Shown here: positions 24,101 through 36,477 of the stretch, one piece after another
Layout: each line of letters opens with the position of its first letter
Numbering within the stretch: the first letter of the stretch is position 1
From: Mycoplasmopsis maculosa
GTDB taxonomy: Bacteria; Bacillota_I; Bacilli_A; Mycoplasmatales; Metamycoplasmataceae
Direction of reading: 5' to 3'
Assembly (NCBI RefSeq): GCF_900660665.1
Contig: NZ_LR215037.1
Span: forward strand, 310,001-374,000
DNA: 64,000 bases
The notes under the pieces: model-generated
What the model saw: only the letters and a program-made list of their open reading frames with translations
What the model was told of the DNA's origin: nothing
Database searches by the model: none
Made by a program: the position numbers and the translations under genes

Positions 24101-26271
24101 TTGAAAATACATCTAACTTAGAAAAACTTGAGCATTATAAAACAATTGTTGATGAAAAAATTGAAAATAATCAACCATTAAAAGACTTAAATATTTATGA
24201 AAATTTAAATCAAATCCAAAAAGAATATTTAAAAAATTCATTATTTGATTCATTAAATCTTGTTGAACTAAATGATAAAAAAAATGAAGCAGAAACAATA
24301 AACCAATTAATGTTAAATGCTATAAATATTAAAAATAATAATGCTAATTATTTTACAGAAGAATGATTTATAGAAAATAATGAAGAAAGTAAGGATTTTT
24401 TCAGGAATGCTTATACTTTATTTTCAAACAAAATAAATGAAATAAGCTTTGACAAAAAAATAATAAATGATACTATCGAAGAATTTTTAAATTCTATAAA
24501 TTTAACTAAACAAAATTCATTAATTTATATAAATGAAAGAAATATTAACAACGCAAAAAATGAGTTTAATAAAATAAAAGATGAAATTAATAATATTTTA
24601 TTAGAGTTTGAAAATGAAAGTGATTACAGTTTGCTTAAAGAATATTTAGATAGTATAAGAAATCAAGTAGATTTATTAAAAAATACTTCAAAAAATTCAA
24701 CTAATCATATTGAAATCTTAAAATTAAAAGATGATTTAATATTGATTAGAGATCAAATAAAAAATAAAGTAAATGAAATAAGAATTAAAAATAATGAAGA
24801 AAATGAAAGATTATTAAATGAATTTCTTCAAAATATAGAAAATGTTTATTATGCTATAAATAATAAAAATAAATTACCTTCTTGAGTTATTAATAATGAA
24901 TTAATAATTAATAACTTACCAGATGGTTATAAAATTTTAAATTTATCTTTAAATAGTAATGATGATTTAGGTATATTAAATATAAGTTATGAAATTTCTA
25001 ACAATAAATTTACTTATACAAAAACTCAAAAAATAATTGATTTTATGACTTTAGATCAAATTAATTTGGAAAATGAAAAAAGAATCTTTAATGAAGAGTC
25101 TGAAAAAATAGATTATTCTGTTTTAAATAAAGAAAAACTTCCTTCTAATGTAAATGATTTTTTAGTAACTAATTTAAAAGAAGGATTCACAACTGAAATT
25201 ATTGAAAGAACAAACAATGATTCAATTGGTGAAATACACTTAACAGTTACAATTAGAAAAAATTCTTTTTCAAAAACTAAAAACTTTATTTTAAAAGGGT
25301 TTTTAACAACTTCTCAAGTTGACTTTACAAATAAATTAAATAAAGAAAAAGAAAAGTTCAATGAAATTATTAATAGCTTTAATAAATTAATAATTAATAG
25401 TAAAGAACATGAAAATTATCATGACTTTGTAGATTATCTTAATGAAATAGAAACTTGCATGTTGCCAAATATTGAAATAGTAAGAAATTCTAAGGATATA
25501 GATGAAATAAAAAAAATATCACTACAAAGTTTAAATAAAATTGAAGAAGTAAAAAGTGAAATAAATAAATTATTAGAATTAGCTGAAAAAAATAGATATG
25601 ATCTTTTTGACAAAGAAGCCAATACAATAGTTTATTTAATCAAAAATAAAAACCAATTACCTAGTGAAGTAGATGGAAGTCAAATAGTAGTAAAATATCT
25701 TCCAAATTATCTCAATTCTAATATTACAAAAATTGAAAGAGATGATCAAGCTGGTATATTTAAAATTTCTTTTGAAATATCTAATAATAAATATAAAAAA
25801 CAAAGAGAAGTTTCTTTAACAGGTTTTAAAACAAGAGATATAAATGTTGTAATAAAACAAATAAATGATAAAAGAGAAGAATTTGATAAAAAATATAAAG
25901 AATTCTTAGATTTAATTTTAACACTAGATAATTCAAAACATTTCGAAACAGTAAAATTCTATAAAGATAGACTAAATATTGAGAAAGAAGAAGTTTATTC
26001 TAACCAAGCTAACTTAATTTCAATAAATAGATCAATAGATGCTCTTAAGGATTTACAAAATAATTTCTTAATTAAAAAGAAAGAAATTATTAAAAAAGAT
26101 ATTGAAGAAGAAAAACTAAAACAAGAAGAAGAAAAGAAAAACGAAATTGAAAAAAGTAAACAAAAAACAAAAAATATTTTAATGTATACTTTAATTCCTA
26201 TTGCTTCTTTATCTGTTTTAGGTATAGTTATTTGATTAACTATTTACTTAATTAAAAAAAATAAAAAATAA
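21121..26271 (+). CDS. Giant surface protein with PI-PLC-like catalytic domain
   Basis: One frame of 1,716 residues, many Trp codons being TGA. Order: N-terminal signal or anchor segment (about residues 8-28); a PI-PLC X-type domain (about 45-340) with IPSTHDSAM (His76), GIRGFDLRI and LRHGST (His125), the two-histidine pattern of bacterial phosphatidylinositol phospholipase C; a beta-rich part to about 450; roughly 700 residues of Asn/Lys/Glu-rich helical, likely coiled-coil sequence; three copies of a lipoprotein-associated-type domain (KLPS...G.L.IS.EIS pattern, about 1240-1590); a charged coiled coil; and a C-terminal membrane helix (about 1686-1708) with a basic tail. The predicted picture is a membrane-tethered phospholipase on a long stalk, acting on host or membrane lipid. 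No partner gene; its own terminator follows. Confidence 0.8.
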
Positions 26272-26272
26272 T

Positions 26273-26297
26273 GTTGCATTTTTGCAACTTTTTTTAT
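26273..26297 (+). terminator. Terminator of PI-PLC-like gene
   Basis: GTTGC-ATTTTT-GCAAC hairpin followed by a run of T, starting 2 bases after the stop codon. Confidence 0.8.
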
Positions 26298-26357
26298 TTT
26301 TTTAAACTAATTTATTACATAAATTAAATTAAAAAAAGTTTTTTTGTAATAAAATAA

Positions 26358-27503
<1,146 letters not shown>

Positions 27504-27512
27504 GAGAAAAAA

Positions 27513-30149
27513 ATGAACTCAAAAGAAATAAGAAAAAAATGATTAGATTTTTTTAATAAAAAAGGGCATGAAATTATTGAAAGTAAAAATTTAATTCCTG
27601 TAAATGATCCTTCTTTATTATGAATTAATTCAGGTGTTGCTACTTTAAAAGATTACTTTTCAGGTAAAAAAATACCTCCTTCACAAAGACTAACAAATAG
27701 TCAAAAAGCTATTAGAACAAATGATATTGAAAACGTTGGTATAACTTCTAGACATCATACATTTTTTGAAATGCTTGGTAATTTTTCAATAGGTGATTAT
27801 TTTAAAAAAGAAGCTATTGATTTTGGTAAAGAATTTTTATTTGATATTTTAAAACTAGAAAAAGAAAAAATTTATATTACATATTTTAATGAAGATGAAG
27901 AAACAAAAGAATATTGAATTAAAAATGGAATTGACGAATCACATTTAATAAAAGGTGGACGTGATACTAATTTCTGAGATGTTGGTTCTGGTCCTTGTGG
28001 TCCTTGTACAGAAATTTTTTACGATAGAGGTGAAAAATATGACAAGAGAGGAATAGAACTTTTAAAAGAAGACATTGAAAATGATCGTTATATAGAAATA
28101 TGAAATATTGTTTTTAGTCAATTCAATAACGACGGAGAAAATAACTATACTGAATTAAATCAAAAAAACATAGATACTGGTGCAGGTTTAGAAAGAATAG
28201 CTTCTATTTTACAGGATGTTCCAACAAATTTTGATACAGATTTATTTCAAGGAATAATTAAAGAAATTGAAAAATTCACAAATTACAAATATGACATAAA
28301 CAACTATTTTACAGGTGAAAAAGAACAATTTGAAATAAATAAAAACTTTAAAATTATTGCAGATCATATAAGAACTGTTGTTAACGCTATTGCAGATGGA
28401 GCCAAAGTTTCAAATGTAGGTAGAGGTTACATTATAAGAAGATTAATTAGAAGATCAGTCTATAAGGGTATGCAGTTAGGTATAAAAGGATTATTTTTAT
28501 ATAAACTTGTAAAAGCTGTACAAGATAGCTTGCCATATGAATATGATGGAAAAATCGTTGCCCAAGAAATTAAAAATGAAGAAATTTTATTTTCTAAAAC
28601 AATTGAAAAAGGTAAGTCTTTATTAGAAAATCATATTGATGAAAATACAAAAATTTTTAATGGTGAAATTGCATTTAATCTTCTTGAAACTTATGGATTC
28701 CCTATTGAATTAACTGAAGAAATATTAAATCAAAAAGGAATTAAAGTTGATTTAGAAGGTTTTAAATTAGCTAAAGAAAAACATGCTGAAGCATCAAGAA
28801 GTGAAAAAATTTCTGGAATGGCTACTGTTATAAATTCACTTGCTTTAATAGAAGAAAAAATAGATGAATTTATTGGTTATTCTGAATTAACATCAAAAAA
28901 TTCAAAAGTTTTAAAATTGCTTGATAATGAAAAAGAAATTTTATCAACAGACTCAAAAGCTTATTTAATTTTAGATAAAACACCATTTTATGCTACTAGT
29001 GGTGGACAAAGACATGATAAAGGATACATGATACAAAATGGCAATAAAATAGCTGTTTTGGATGTTTTTAAAGATAAATTCGGCAATCATATTCATTTAA
29101 TTGAAGGTAAAATTAATAATAAAGATATAGTTGAATGTTATGTTGATCCAGAAATAAGAATAGGTTTAGAAAGAAATCACTCAGGAACTCACTTATTATT
29201 TTGTGCTTTAAGAAATGTATTAGGAAATTACATTGAACAATTAGGATCAGATAACAATGAAGAAAGATTAACTTTTGATTTCCCAGGTGATGAAAAACCA
29301 ACTGAAGAACAAATCAATAAAATAGAATCTTTAATGCATCAATATATAAACATGGATGTTAATCGTGAATATTTAGTAATGCCAATTGATAAAGCAAAAG
29401 AATTAGGTGCTTTAATGACAATTGAAGAAGAAGAATATATGGATCCTAAAGCTGTTCGTGTTGTTCGTTTTGGTGATATAACAAGTGATTTATGTGGTGG
29501 AACTCACCTTTCAAATACAAAGAAATTAGAAAATTTCAAAATTACAAATGTTGAAAGAAAACAAGCTGGAATTTATAGAATAAGAGCTATTAGTTCAAAT
29601 AAATTAGTTAGAGAATACAATTTAGACTTAAATTCTAAATTAACTAATGAATTAAATAAGATTGTTTTAAAAAATAAAGAATTAAATAATGATTATAAAT
29701 TTTCATTTGAAAACTTAGAAAAATTAACTGAATTAGAAGATAAAAATAAAGAATTAAATGTTTTAATAGAAAAAGCAAGAGAAGATTACAAGATTCTTTT
29801 AAAAGAAAAATCAGTTATTGAATTCGACTATGAAAATGTTGAATTTGAAAAAATTAATAATTATAATGTTTATATTAATTTAGATTTAGAACCATCAAAT
29901 GTAAAAGTCGTAGCTGCTACTATTAGAGATAAATATAATAACAATAATATCGTAGTTACTGGAAGTAAAGATTCAAATCAAACATTATTATCAATAGCTT
30001 CTAAAATTGTTGATTCAAATAAATTATTTAGAAATATTGCTTCAAAATTAAACGGCCGTGGTGGCGGCAGTTCAATAAGTGCAATGGGTAAAGTTGATAA
30101 TTCTAATAACTTAATTTCAATTATTAAAGAAGAAATTAAAAATGCGTAA
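27513..30149 (+). CDS. alaS: Alanine--tRNA ligase
   Basis: 878 residues, full length. Class II catalytic core at the N-terminus ([33 protein letters not shown]), editing domain with [13 protein letters not shown] and CGGTHLSNT, and a C-terminal domain with coiled coil ending [10 protein letters not shown]. It charges tRNA-Ala and clears Ser/Gly mischarging. AGGAG precedes the start; it overlaps ruvX by 8 bases. Confidence 0.97.
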
Positions 30150-30579
30150 ATTAGCATTAGATCTAGGAACAAAAACTTGTGGATTTGCAATTAGTGATAT
30201 TCTTGAAATTTCCGCAAATGGTTTAGAAACAATAAGATTCGAAGATTCAGACTTCGAATCTGTTCTTTATAAAATAGAAGAAATATTAAAAAATTATCAA
30301 AATTCAATTGATGCCTTTGTGTTAGGTTATCCTTTACGTAGTAATGGAGCAAAAAGCGAAAGAACTTTAATGGTTGAAGAATTTGCAGATAAATTAAAAA
30401 ATAGATTTAAAAATATTGAAATTTATTTAACTGAAGAATATGGAACAACAATTAAAGCAGAAAGAACTTTAAAAGATGCAAAAGTTAACAATAAAAAAAC
30501 TAGAGCTTTAAAAGATACTTTATCAGCAGTTTTAATTCTTAATGATTTTCTTCATTATGGAGGAAAAAAATATGAATAA
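30142..30579 (+). CDS. ruvX: Holliday junction resolvase-like RuvX (YqgF)
   Basis: 145 residues. RNase H-like fold signatures: [16 protein letters not shown] at the start and [12 protein letters not shown], then LTEEYGTT. In bacteria RuvX/YqgF takes part in 16S rRNA 5' processing and/or junction resolution. It starts within the end of alaS and overlaps the following gene by 8 bases. Confidence 0.93.
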   Translation: MRKLALDLGTKTCGFAISDILEISANGLETIRFEDSDFESVLYKIEEILKNYQNSIDAFVLGYPLRSNGAKSERTLMVEEFADKLKNRFKNIEIYLTEEYGTTIKAERTLKDAKVNNKKTRALKDTLSAVLILNDFLHYGGKKYE

Positions 30580-31315
30580 TAAAATCTTATTTAGTTCTTT
30601 ATTTTCAACCGAAAAAGCAAATTCATCATCATTGCCTGCTTGAGCATATTGATTATTATTATCAAGTGCAGTAATAATAGGGCTTTTTGGTTCAATATGA
30701 ATGATTGTTACTTATATTAAAGTTTATAAATTAAAGAAAAAAATCGATAAAGACTATAAAAAAGCAGCAGAAGATGCTGTCATTAAGATAAAAGGTGAAA
30801 AATTACCTGATATAAATCCTAAATTTAAAGAATTATTTACAAAAAATATACTTAATGATTTAGATGTTTTTCAATTAGTTAATACAGCATATTTAAATGA
30901 AGCAAAAAATATATTATTAGTAGGAAATGAATTAGAATATTCATATTCAATTTTAAGAAATATGTGTGTTTCTGAAATTAATTTATTTAGAAATTCAATA
31001 AACTCTGAAATTTGAAATAGTGCAGTATTAAAACAAAATGATTTATTTAAAAATAGCCCTGATTTTATTGATGAAGAAAAATTTAACAAAAAAAACTTTA
31101 AATTAATTTATTTTATTAATTCAAATTACTCAAGCTATGAAATATATAAAAACTATTATCACAAACTAGAAGAAAATGGAATGATTGTAGTTATTTTAAA
31201 TAGTGAAAATAAAAGTGATTTAAAACTATTAACAAAAGAATTAAAAAATAAAAAAATAAGATATGAAATATCTAAAAACAAAGAAAAATTTCTATATATT
31301 GTTAATTCTAATTAA
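30572..31315 (+). CDS. Membrane-anchored methyltransferase-like protein
   Basis: 247 residues, in-frame TGA as Trp. One N-terminal membrane helix (about residues 24-48), then a basic helix and a soluble domain. [16 protein letters not shown] resembles a SAM-binding loop, followed by strand/helix alternation ending [11 protein letters not shown], the outline of a Rossmann methyltransferase. It fits the uncharacterised putative methyltransferase family (BC85_0335 type) that mycoplasmas carry next to ruvX. No catalytic motif is clear, so the substrate is unknown. Overlaps ruvX by 8 bases; GGAGGAAA serves as binding site. Confidence 0.6.
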
Positions 31316-31365
31316 ATAGTTCATTTTAATATATAATTAAAATATTAAATATAAATGAGGTACAT

Positions 31366-31854
31366 ATGGCAAAAAATACTAATGATTTAATTTATTTATC
31401 ACAGGATACACTTGATAGATATAAAGAAGAATATAATAATTTAATTAATGTTGAAAGACCTGCTGTTCAAGCTGCTTTAAAAGAAGCTAGAGCACAGGGT
31501 GACCTTTCTGAAAATGCTGAATATGATGCTGCTAGAGAAAGACAAAGTATTGTTGAAGGTAGAATACATGAACTTGAAAGTATTTTAGAAAGAGCACATT
31601 TAATCGAAAGCGATAACAAAAGAACTATAAGCAATAAAGCTGGAATTGGTTCTTTAGTTAGATACCTAAATTTAAAAACTAACGAAGAAAGAGAAGTTAG
31701 AATAATGGGTATGCACGATAGTAACCCTCTAGAAAATAAAATTTCAAACGAATCACCTGTTGCACAAGCTATTATGGAAGCTGAAATTGGTGAAGAAGTT
31801 GAGGTTGAAGTTCCAAATAAATATAGTATTAAAATAATTTCAATTGAAAATTAA
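31366..31854 (+). CDS. greA: Transcription elongation factor GreA
   Basis: 162 residues. N-terminal antiparallel coiled coil with the acidic tip region LKEARAQGDLSENAEYDAARERQ (family-typical) and a C-terminal FKBP-like domain. It enters the RNA polymerase secondary channel and rescues backtracked complexes. GAGG upstream; 18 bases before hpt. Confidence 0.97.
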   Translation: MAKNTNDLIYLSQDTLDRYKEEYNNLINVERPAVQAALKEARAQGDLSENAEYDAARERQSIVEGRIHELESILERAHLIESDNKRTISNKAGIGSLVRYLNLKTNEEREVRIMGMHDSNPLENKISNESPVAQAIMEAEIGEEVEVEVPNKYSIKIISIEN

Positions 31855-31872
31855 TTTTTAGTGAGGTATATT

Positions 31873-32418
31873 ATGCAAGAAAAAGATATAAGAATTAAAG
31901 AAGTTTTATACGATAAAGAAACTTTAGAAAGCAAAATAAAAGAACTTGCTAATTGAGTTAATGAAACATATAAAAATTCAGAAAATTTAATTTTGGTTGG
32001 TTTATTAAAAGGTTCTGTTCCTTTTCTTGCGCAATTAATTAAGGATGTAAAAGTTGATCATTCATTAGATTTTATGACTGCTTCTAGTTATTTTGGTGAT
32101 AATAAAAGTAGTGGTAGCGTTAAAATAATTATGGATTTAGCGCAAGAAATAATGGATAAAGATATCTTAATAGTAGAAGATATTGTTGATTCAGGAATTA
32201 CGCTTAATAAGATAAAAGAATTACTTATAACTAGAAATCCTAAGTCACTTAAAATTTTAACTTTATTAGACAAACCTTCAAATAGAAAGGTAGATTTAAA
32301 AGTTGATAAAAGTGGATTTATAGTTCCTGATGCGTTTTTAGTCGGCTTTGGATTAGATTATAAAGAAAAATTAAGAAATCTTCCTTACATAGGTATATTT
32401 GATGAAAAATTTATATAA
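31873..32418 (+). CDS. hpt: Hypoxanthine phosphoribosyltransferase
   Basis: 181 residues. PRPP-binding loop ILIVEDIVDSGITL, flexible loop region ASSYFGD and the purine-specific VGFGLDY near the C-terminus. It converts hypoxanthine and guanine to nucleotides, essential in mycoplasmas that cannot make purines. Last gene of the run; a terminator follows. Confidence 0.95.
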
Positions 32419-32475
32419 AAAATTGTTTAACAGCCTTTTTGGTAAAATCCAATAGTGTTATTAAACAATTTTTTT
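32418..32475. terminator. Bidirectional terminator between hpt and obgE
   Basis: 13-bp inverted repeat AAAAATTGTTTAA (32418-32430) / TTAAACAATTTTT (32461-32473) flanked by A and T runs, between two convergent genes. Confidence 0.8.
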
Positions 32476-32478
32476 ATA

Positions 32479-33747
32479 TTAATAATCATCGTCTCAAGTA
32501 AATTCAAAACCTTCTATTCTAACAGTATCGCCTTTTTGAATGTTTAATTTCAACAAATCATCTCAAACGCCAATTTTCTTTAGCATATTATTAAATCTTA
32601 ATAAGTTATCATAACTTACAAGAGGAATTTTGTTGTATAAATATTCTATTTTAGGGCCAGAAATTTCAAAAAAACCATTATAAGGGTTATCGATTTTATA
32701 ATCTTCTTCTAGTTTTATTTCAACTACTTCATCTTCTTCATTTTCTTCAACAACTGGAGCCTGTTTAATTTCTTCAAGCATATTTCATATAGCATCTTTT
32801 AAAGGCTCTAAATTTTCTCTTAAAAGAGCACTGATTCTAATAACTTTTAATTCAGGATACTTTTCTTTAAATAATTTAAAATGTTCTTCAAAAGCAGGCA
32901 TATCTTCTTTATTTGCAATTATTAATTGTGGTTTTTTTCTTAAATTATCAGAATAATTAGCTAACTCTTCATTTATTATTTCATAATCAGAAATAGGATC
33001 TTTATTTTCGTCACCAAAATCAATTATTTGAATAACAATTCTACATCTTTCAATATGTTTTAAGAATTGAATTCCTAAACCTTTTCCAAGTGAAGCGCCT
33101 TTTATAAGCCCTGGTAAATCTGCAACTGTAAATGAATTATCATGGTATTTTACAAGACCTAATTGAGGAACTAATGTTGTAAATTCATATTCTGCAATTT
33201 TAGCTTTTGCATTACTTATTGCACTTAATAAAGTACTTTTTCCAGCACTTGGTTTTCCTATAATTCCAACATCAGACATAACTTTAAGAACAATGTTTGC
33301 TAAATAACTTTCACCTTTTGAACCATTTTCAAAAATTCTAGGAGCAGTATTTCTAGCTGATTTAAATTTAGCATTACCTCTTCCACCAATGCCACCTTCA
33401 GCAACTAAGTAAGGTTTTTCTTCAATAATATCAGCAATAACTTTATCGTTTTTATAAACTATTGTACCAATTGGAACTTTAACATATGTATCTCTTCCAG
33501 CAGCTCCATAAAGATTTTTAGGTCCACCATTAACACCGGGTTCAGCAGTTATTTTTTTGTTTCCATATAAACTTAATAAAGTATTTTTTCCTTTATCACC
33601 AACAAAATAAATATTTCCACCATGACCTCCATCACCGCCATCTGGGCCACCTTTGTCAACATGAGCTTCTCTTCTAAAACTTATAATACCGTCTCCACCT
33701 TTACCAGCTTCTAATGTAACTTTTATTTGATCAATAAATCTTGCCAT
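32479..33747 (-). CDS. obgE: GTPase ObgE/CgtA
   Basis: 422 residues in three domains: glycine-rich Obg fold (GGPDGGDGGHGGN; GGRGNAKF), G domain with GKPSAGKST, DLPGL and NKED, and a C-terminal OCT domain (ISGPKIEYLYNKIPL, WDDLLKLNIQKGDTV) that needs two TGA-encoded Trp codons. It acts in 50S subunit maturation and growth control. Start preceded by CAAGGAGTA. Convergent with hpt. Confidence 0.97.
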
Positions 33748-34018
33748 AATACTCCTTGATAATTCTTCTAAATAATTACTAATTATATTAAAAGTATTAA
33801 AAATCTATATAAAATATATAAATCTATATTTTATATTTTAGTTAAATAAAATTTGATAAATAATAAATATAACTTTTTTATAGGTGTTTTAGTCAAAATT
33901 TTATTATTAACTTTTTTTATTATTAAAATATATATTTTAATGTAAAATTTATATTGAATTTATTTATCACTACGATAAATATTTTCAAATTTTATAAGCT
34001 TATACAAATTATTAGACA
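33748..34018. other. Divergent promoter region of obgE and rpsB
   Basis: No gene. It must hold the promoters for obgE (minus) and rpsB (plus). A small hairpin (ATTTATC / GATAAAT) lies near 33962-33980. Several A/T-rich -10-like hexamers exist and none can be preferred. Confidence 0.45.
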
Positions 34019-34077
34019 CTATTATGAATCCGTTTGGGTGTGCTACGAGAAGTAGTGCTAGACGTTAGAAATAATAG
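34019..34077 (+). promoter_or_regulatory. Structured 5' leader of rpsB, possible S2 autoregulatory element
   Basis: Nested pairings can be drawn by eye: outer CTATTAT (34019-34025) with ATAATAG (34071-34077); inner CGTTT with AGACG; apical GCTAC / GTAG(T)GC closed by a GAGAA loop. The element sits 27 bases before the rpsB start and is richer in G+C than its surroundings. Autogenous leaders are known for S2 and other ribosomal protein operons; assignment here is inference. Confidence 0.5.
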
Positions 34078-34103
34078 GATGATTAACAAACTAAAGGAAA
34101 ATT

Positions 34104-34988
34104 ATGGAAAAAGAAAAAGTAGTTGCTTCACAAACTGAAGCTAAAAAAGAAACAAAAGAAGTTAAAACAGCTATTGTTTCAAAAGAAAAATTATTAGAAG
34201 CTGGTACATATTTTGGTCACAAAAAATCATTATGAAACCCTAAAATGAGAGAATACTTATACCCTCAACCAAAACGTGGTATGCATATGATTAATACAGC
34301 TGTTACATTACAAAGATTAGAATTTGCTTACAACTTATTAAGTAAATTAGTTGCAAAAAACCCAAGAACTTCATTTATTTTTGTTGGTACAAAAAAACAA
34401 GCAAAAGAAGCTATTAAAGAAAATGCTATTAGAACAAATAGCTACTATGTTGATGAAAGATGACTTGGTGGTACATTAACAAACTCTCAAACAATTTCTA
34501 AGAGAGTTAAATACATGGAAGAACTTGAAAAATTAGCTGAAGAAGGTTTTAAAGGTTATACAAAGAAAGAAGCTCTTTTAAAAACAAAAGAACTTGACAA
34601 ATTACACAAAAACTTAAACGGTATTAGAAAAATGTTTCCTAGCTACCCTTCATTTATGATTGTTGCAGATCCAAATGAAGACAAAATTGCTATTAAAGAA
34701 GCAAGAAGAAAAGGTATCAAAGTTATTGGTATGCTAGACTCAAATACAGATCCAGATTTAGTTGATTTCGGTATTCCTGCTAATGATGACTCAGCAAAAA
34801 GTATTACATTAATTATTACAATTTTAGCTGATGCTATTGCTGTAGCACGTGGTGGAAAAGCTAAATTTGCTTACCAACCAGATGAAAACATTGTTTTACC
34901 AGAATACAAAAGTGAAAAAGCAGTTACAAACACAAATAATAGATTTTTTACAAGAAGAAGAAGTGAAGAATCTTCAGAACAAGAATAA
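34104..34988 (+). CDS. rpsB: 30S ribosomal protein S2
   Basis: 294 residues. S2 motifs: [44 protein letters not shown] and the C-terminal IPANDDS. An N-terminal Lys/Glu-rich extension of about 25 residues precedes the core, and an acidic Ser-rich tail follows. Binding site AAAGGAAAA. Upstream of tsf, the conserved pair. Confidence 0.97.
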
Positions 34989-35013
34989 TTTAAAGTAAAA
35001 GGTGGTATCTATT

Positions 35014-35898
35014 ATGGATAAAATGAACTTAATTAAAGAACTTCGTGAAAGAACAAACGCTGGTATGATAGATTGTAAAAAAGCTTTAGAAGAATCTGAT
35101 TGAGATATTGAAAAAGCTATTACATGATTAAAATCAAGCGGTAAAATTAAAGCTGCTAAAAAAGCTGGTAGAGTTTCAGCTGAAGGTTTAGTAGCAGTAG
35201 CTGGTGATGAAAAATTAACAGTTATTGTTGAATTAAACTGTGAAACAGACTTTGTTGCTAAAAATGATGACTTTAAAAAATTAATTGATGTTATTGCTAA
35301 AACAATTATTGCAAACCCAACAGTTGCTGATGTTCAAGCTGTATTAGCATTAAACGCTAAAGGTAAAAATGAATCAGTTAACGATTTAATTGAAGAAGCA
35401 ACAGCTAAAATTGGTGAAAAAATTGAACTTCGTCGTTTCGAAGTTATTAAAGCAGAAGAAGGTGAAACAGTTGCTTCATTTGCTCACGTTACAGGACAAA
35501 TTGCTGCCGTTGTTAAGGTTAAAGGTTCTGATGTAGAAAGTACAAGAAATGTTGCTATGCATGCAAGTGCTATGAAACCTGAATTTATGTTTGCAAGCGA
35601 AATTCCTGCAGAAAAATTAGCTCAATTTGAAGCAGAATTTGTTGTTCCAGCTAACTTTGATAAAAAACCAGAAAACATTCAAAAAATGATTCGTGAAGGA
35701 TCTTTAGCTAAAAAAATTGCTGAAGTTACTTTAGAAGAACAAGCATTTATGATGGATGATTCAAAATCAATTAAACAATACTTAAAAGAACACAAAAATG
35801 AAATGGTTAAAGCTATTCGTTATGGTGTTGGTGAAGGTATTGAAAAAACTGAAGTTGACTTTGCATCAGAAGTTGCAGCTGCTATGAATGGACAATAA
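35014..35898 (+). CDS. tsf: Elongation factor Ts
   Basis: 294 residues. The N-terminal UBA-like domain (MNLIKELRERTNAGMIDCKK) and core NCETDFVAKND and HASAMKPEF are typical. It recycles EF-Tu-GDP. AAGGTGG upstream; ends in a strong terminator, the last housekeeping feature before the ICE. Confidence 0.97.
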
Positions 35899-35929
35899 TA
35901 TAAAAATAAAAATAACGTATTTTAAACAG

Positions 35930-35961
35930 AAAAAAATATTCGGACAACCGAATATTTTTTG
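35930..35961 (+). terminator. Terminator of rpsB-tsf
   Basis: AAAATATTCGG-ACAA-CCGAATATTTT hairpin with a T run, 32 bases after the tsf stop. Confidence 0.9.
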
Positions 35962-36477
35962 TTAAGGATTTTTATGCGACATTTTTTAAAAAAGATGAAT
36001 AAAAATATTTAAATCTTACGACTTGTACAAAAATTGTTCTTGTAAATTTTAAGGTGCTTAATTAGCATCTAGTTATTTTTATTTTACACTATTATTTTAT
36101 TTTATGTTTAAAATTACCGAATTAGCCTTTCGGTAAATTTTTTTTACATAAAATTATATTTTTTTTATTTTTTATAGATTTAAAAGCCAAATACACGTGC
36201 GGGCGCACACGCACGCATACTTTAAAGTACTGGGGTAGGTTTCACAAAAAACCTCTAAACGAGTTGCGAATAACCCCAGCTATATTTATATAATAAATAT
36301 AGAAATTTATATTTATGCATATGTTTTTTACTAAAAAAACACAAAAAAACTCTATTTTTTTAAAGAATATTCACAAAAAACTACATTTTTCAAATTTACA
36401 TATATACTATGTATATATGTACGATTTTTTTATTTTTGGATAAAAAATGGAATAATAAAAAAATAATTTTAAAAAGC
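35962..36477. other. Gene-free junction between tsf and ICE transposase, with palindromes
   Basis: No coding frame is supported. It contains a second hairpin (TTACCGAA.../TTTCGGTAA near 36113-36135, followed by eight T), then an unusually G+C-rich block (about 36195-36225: CGTGC...GCACG), the nested pairing CTGGGGT/ACCCCAG enclosing AGGTTT/AAACCT (36229-36279), and CTATATTTAT/ATAAATATAG (36280-36302). The ICE end must fall in here, most likely before 36195. No 8-base target duplication could be paired with the other side. Confidence 0.5.
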
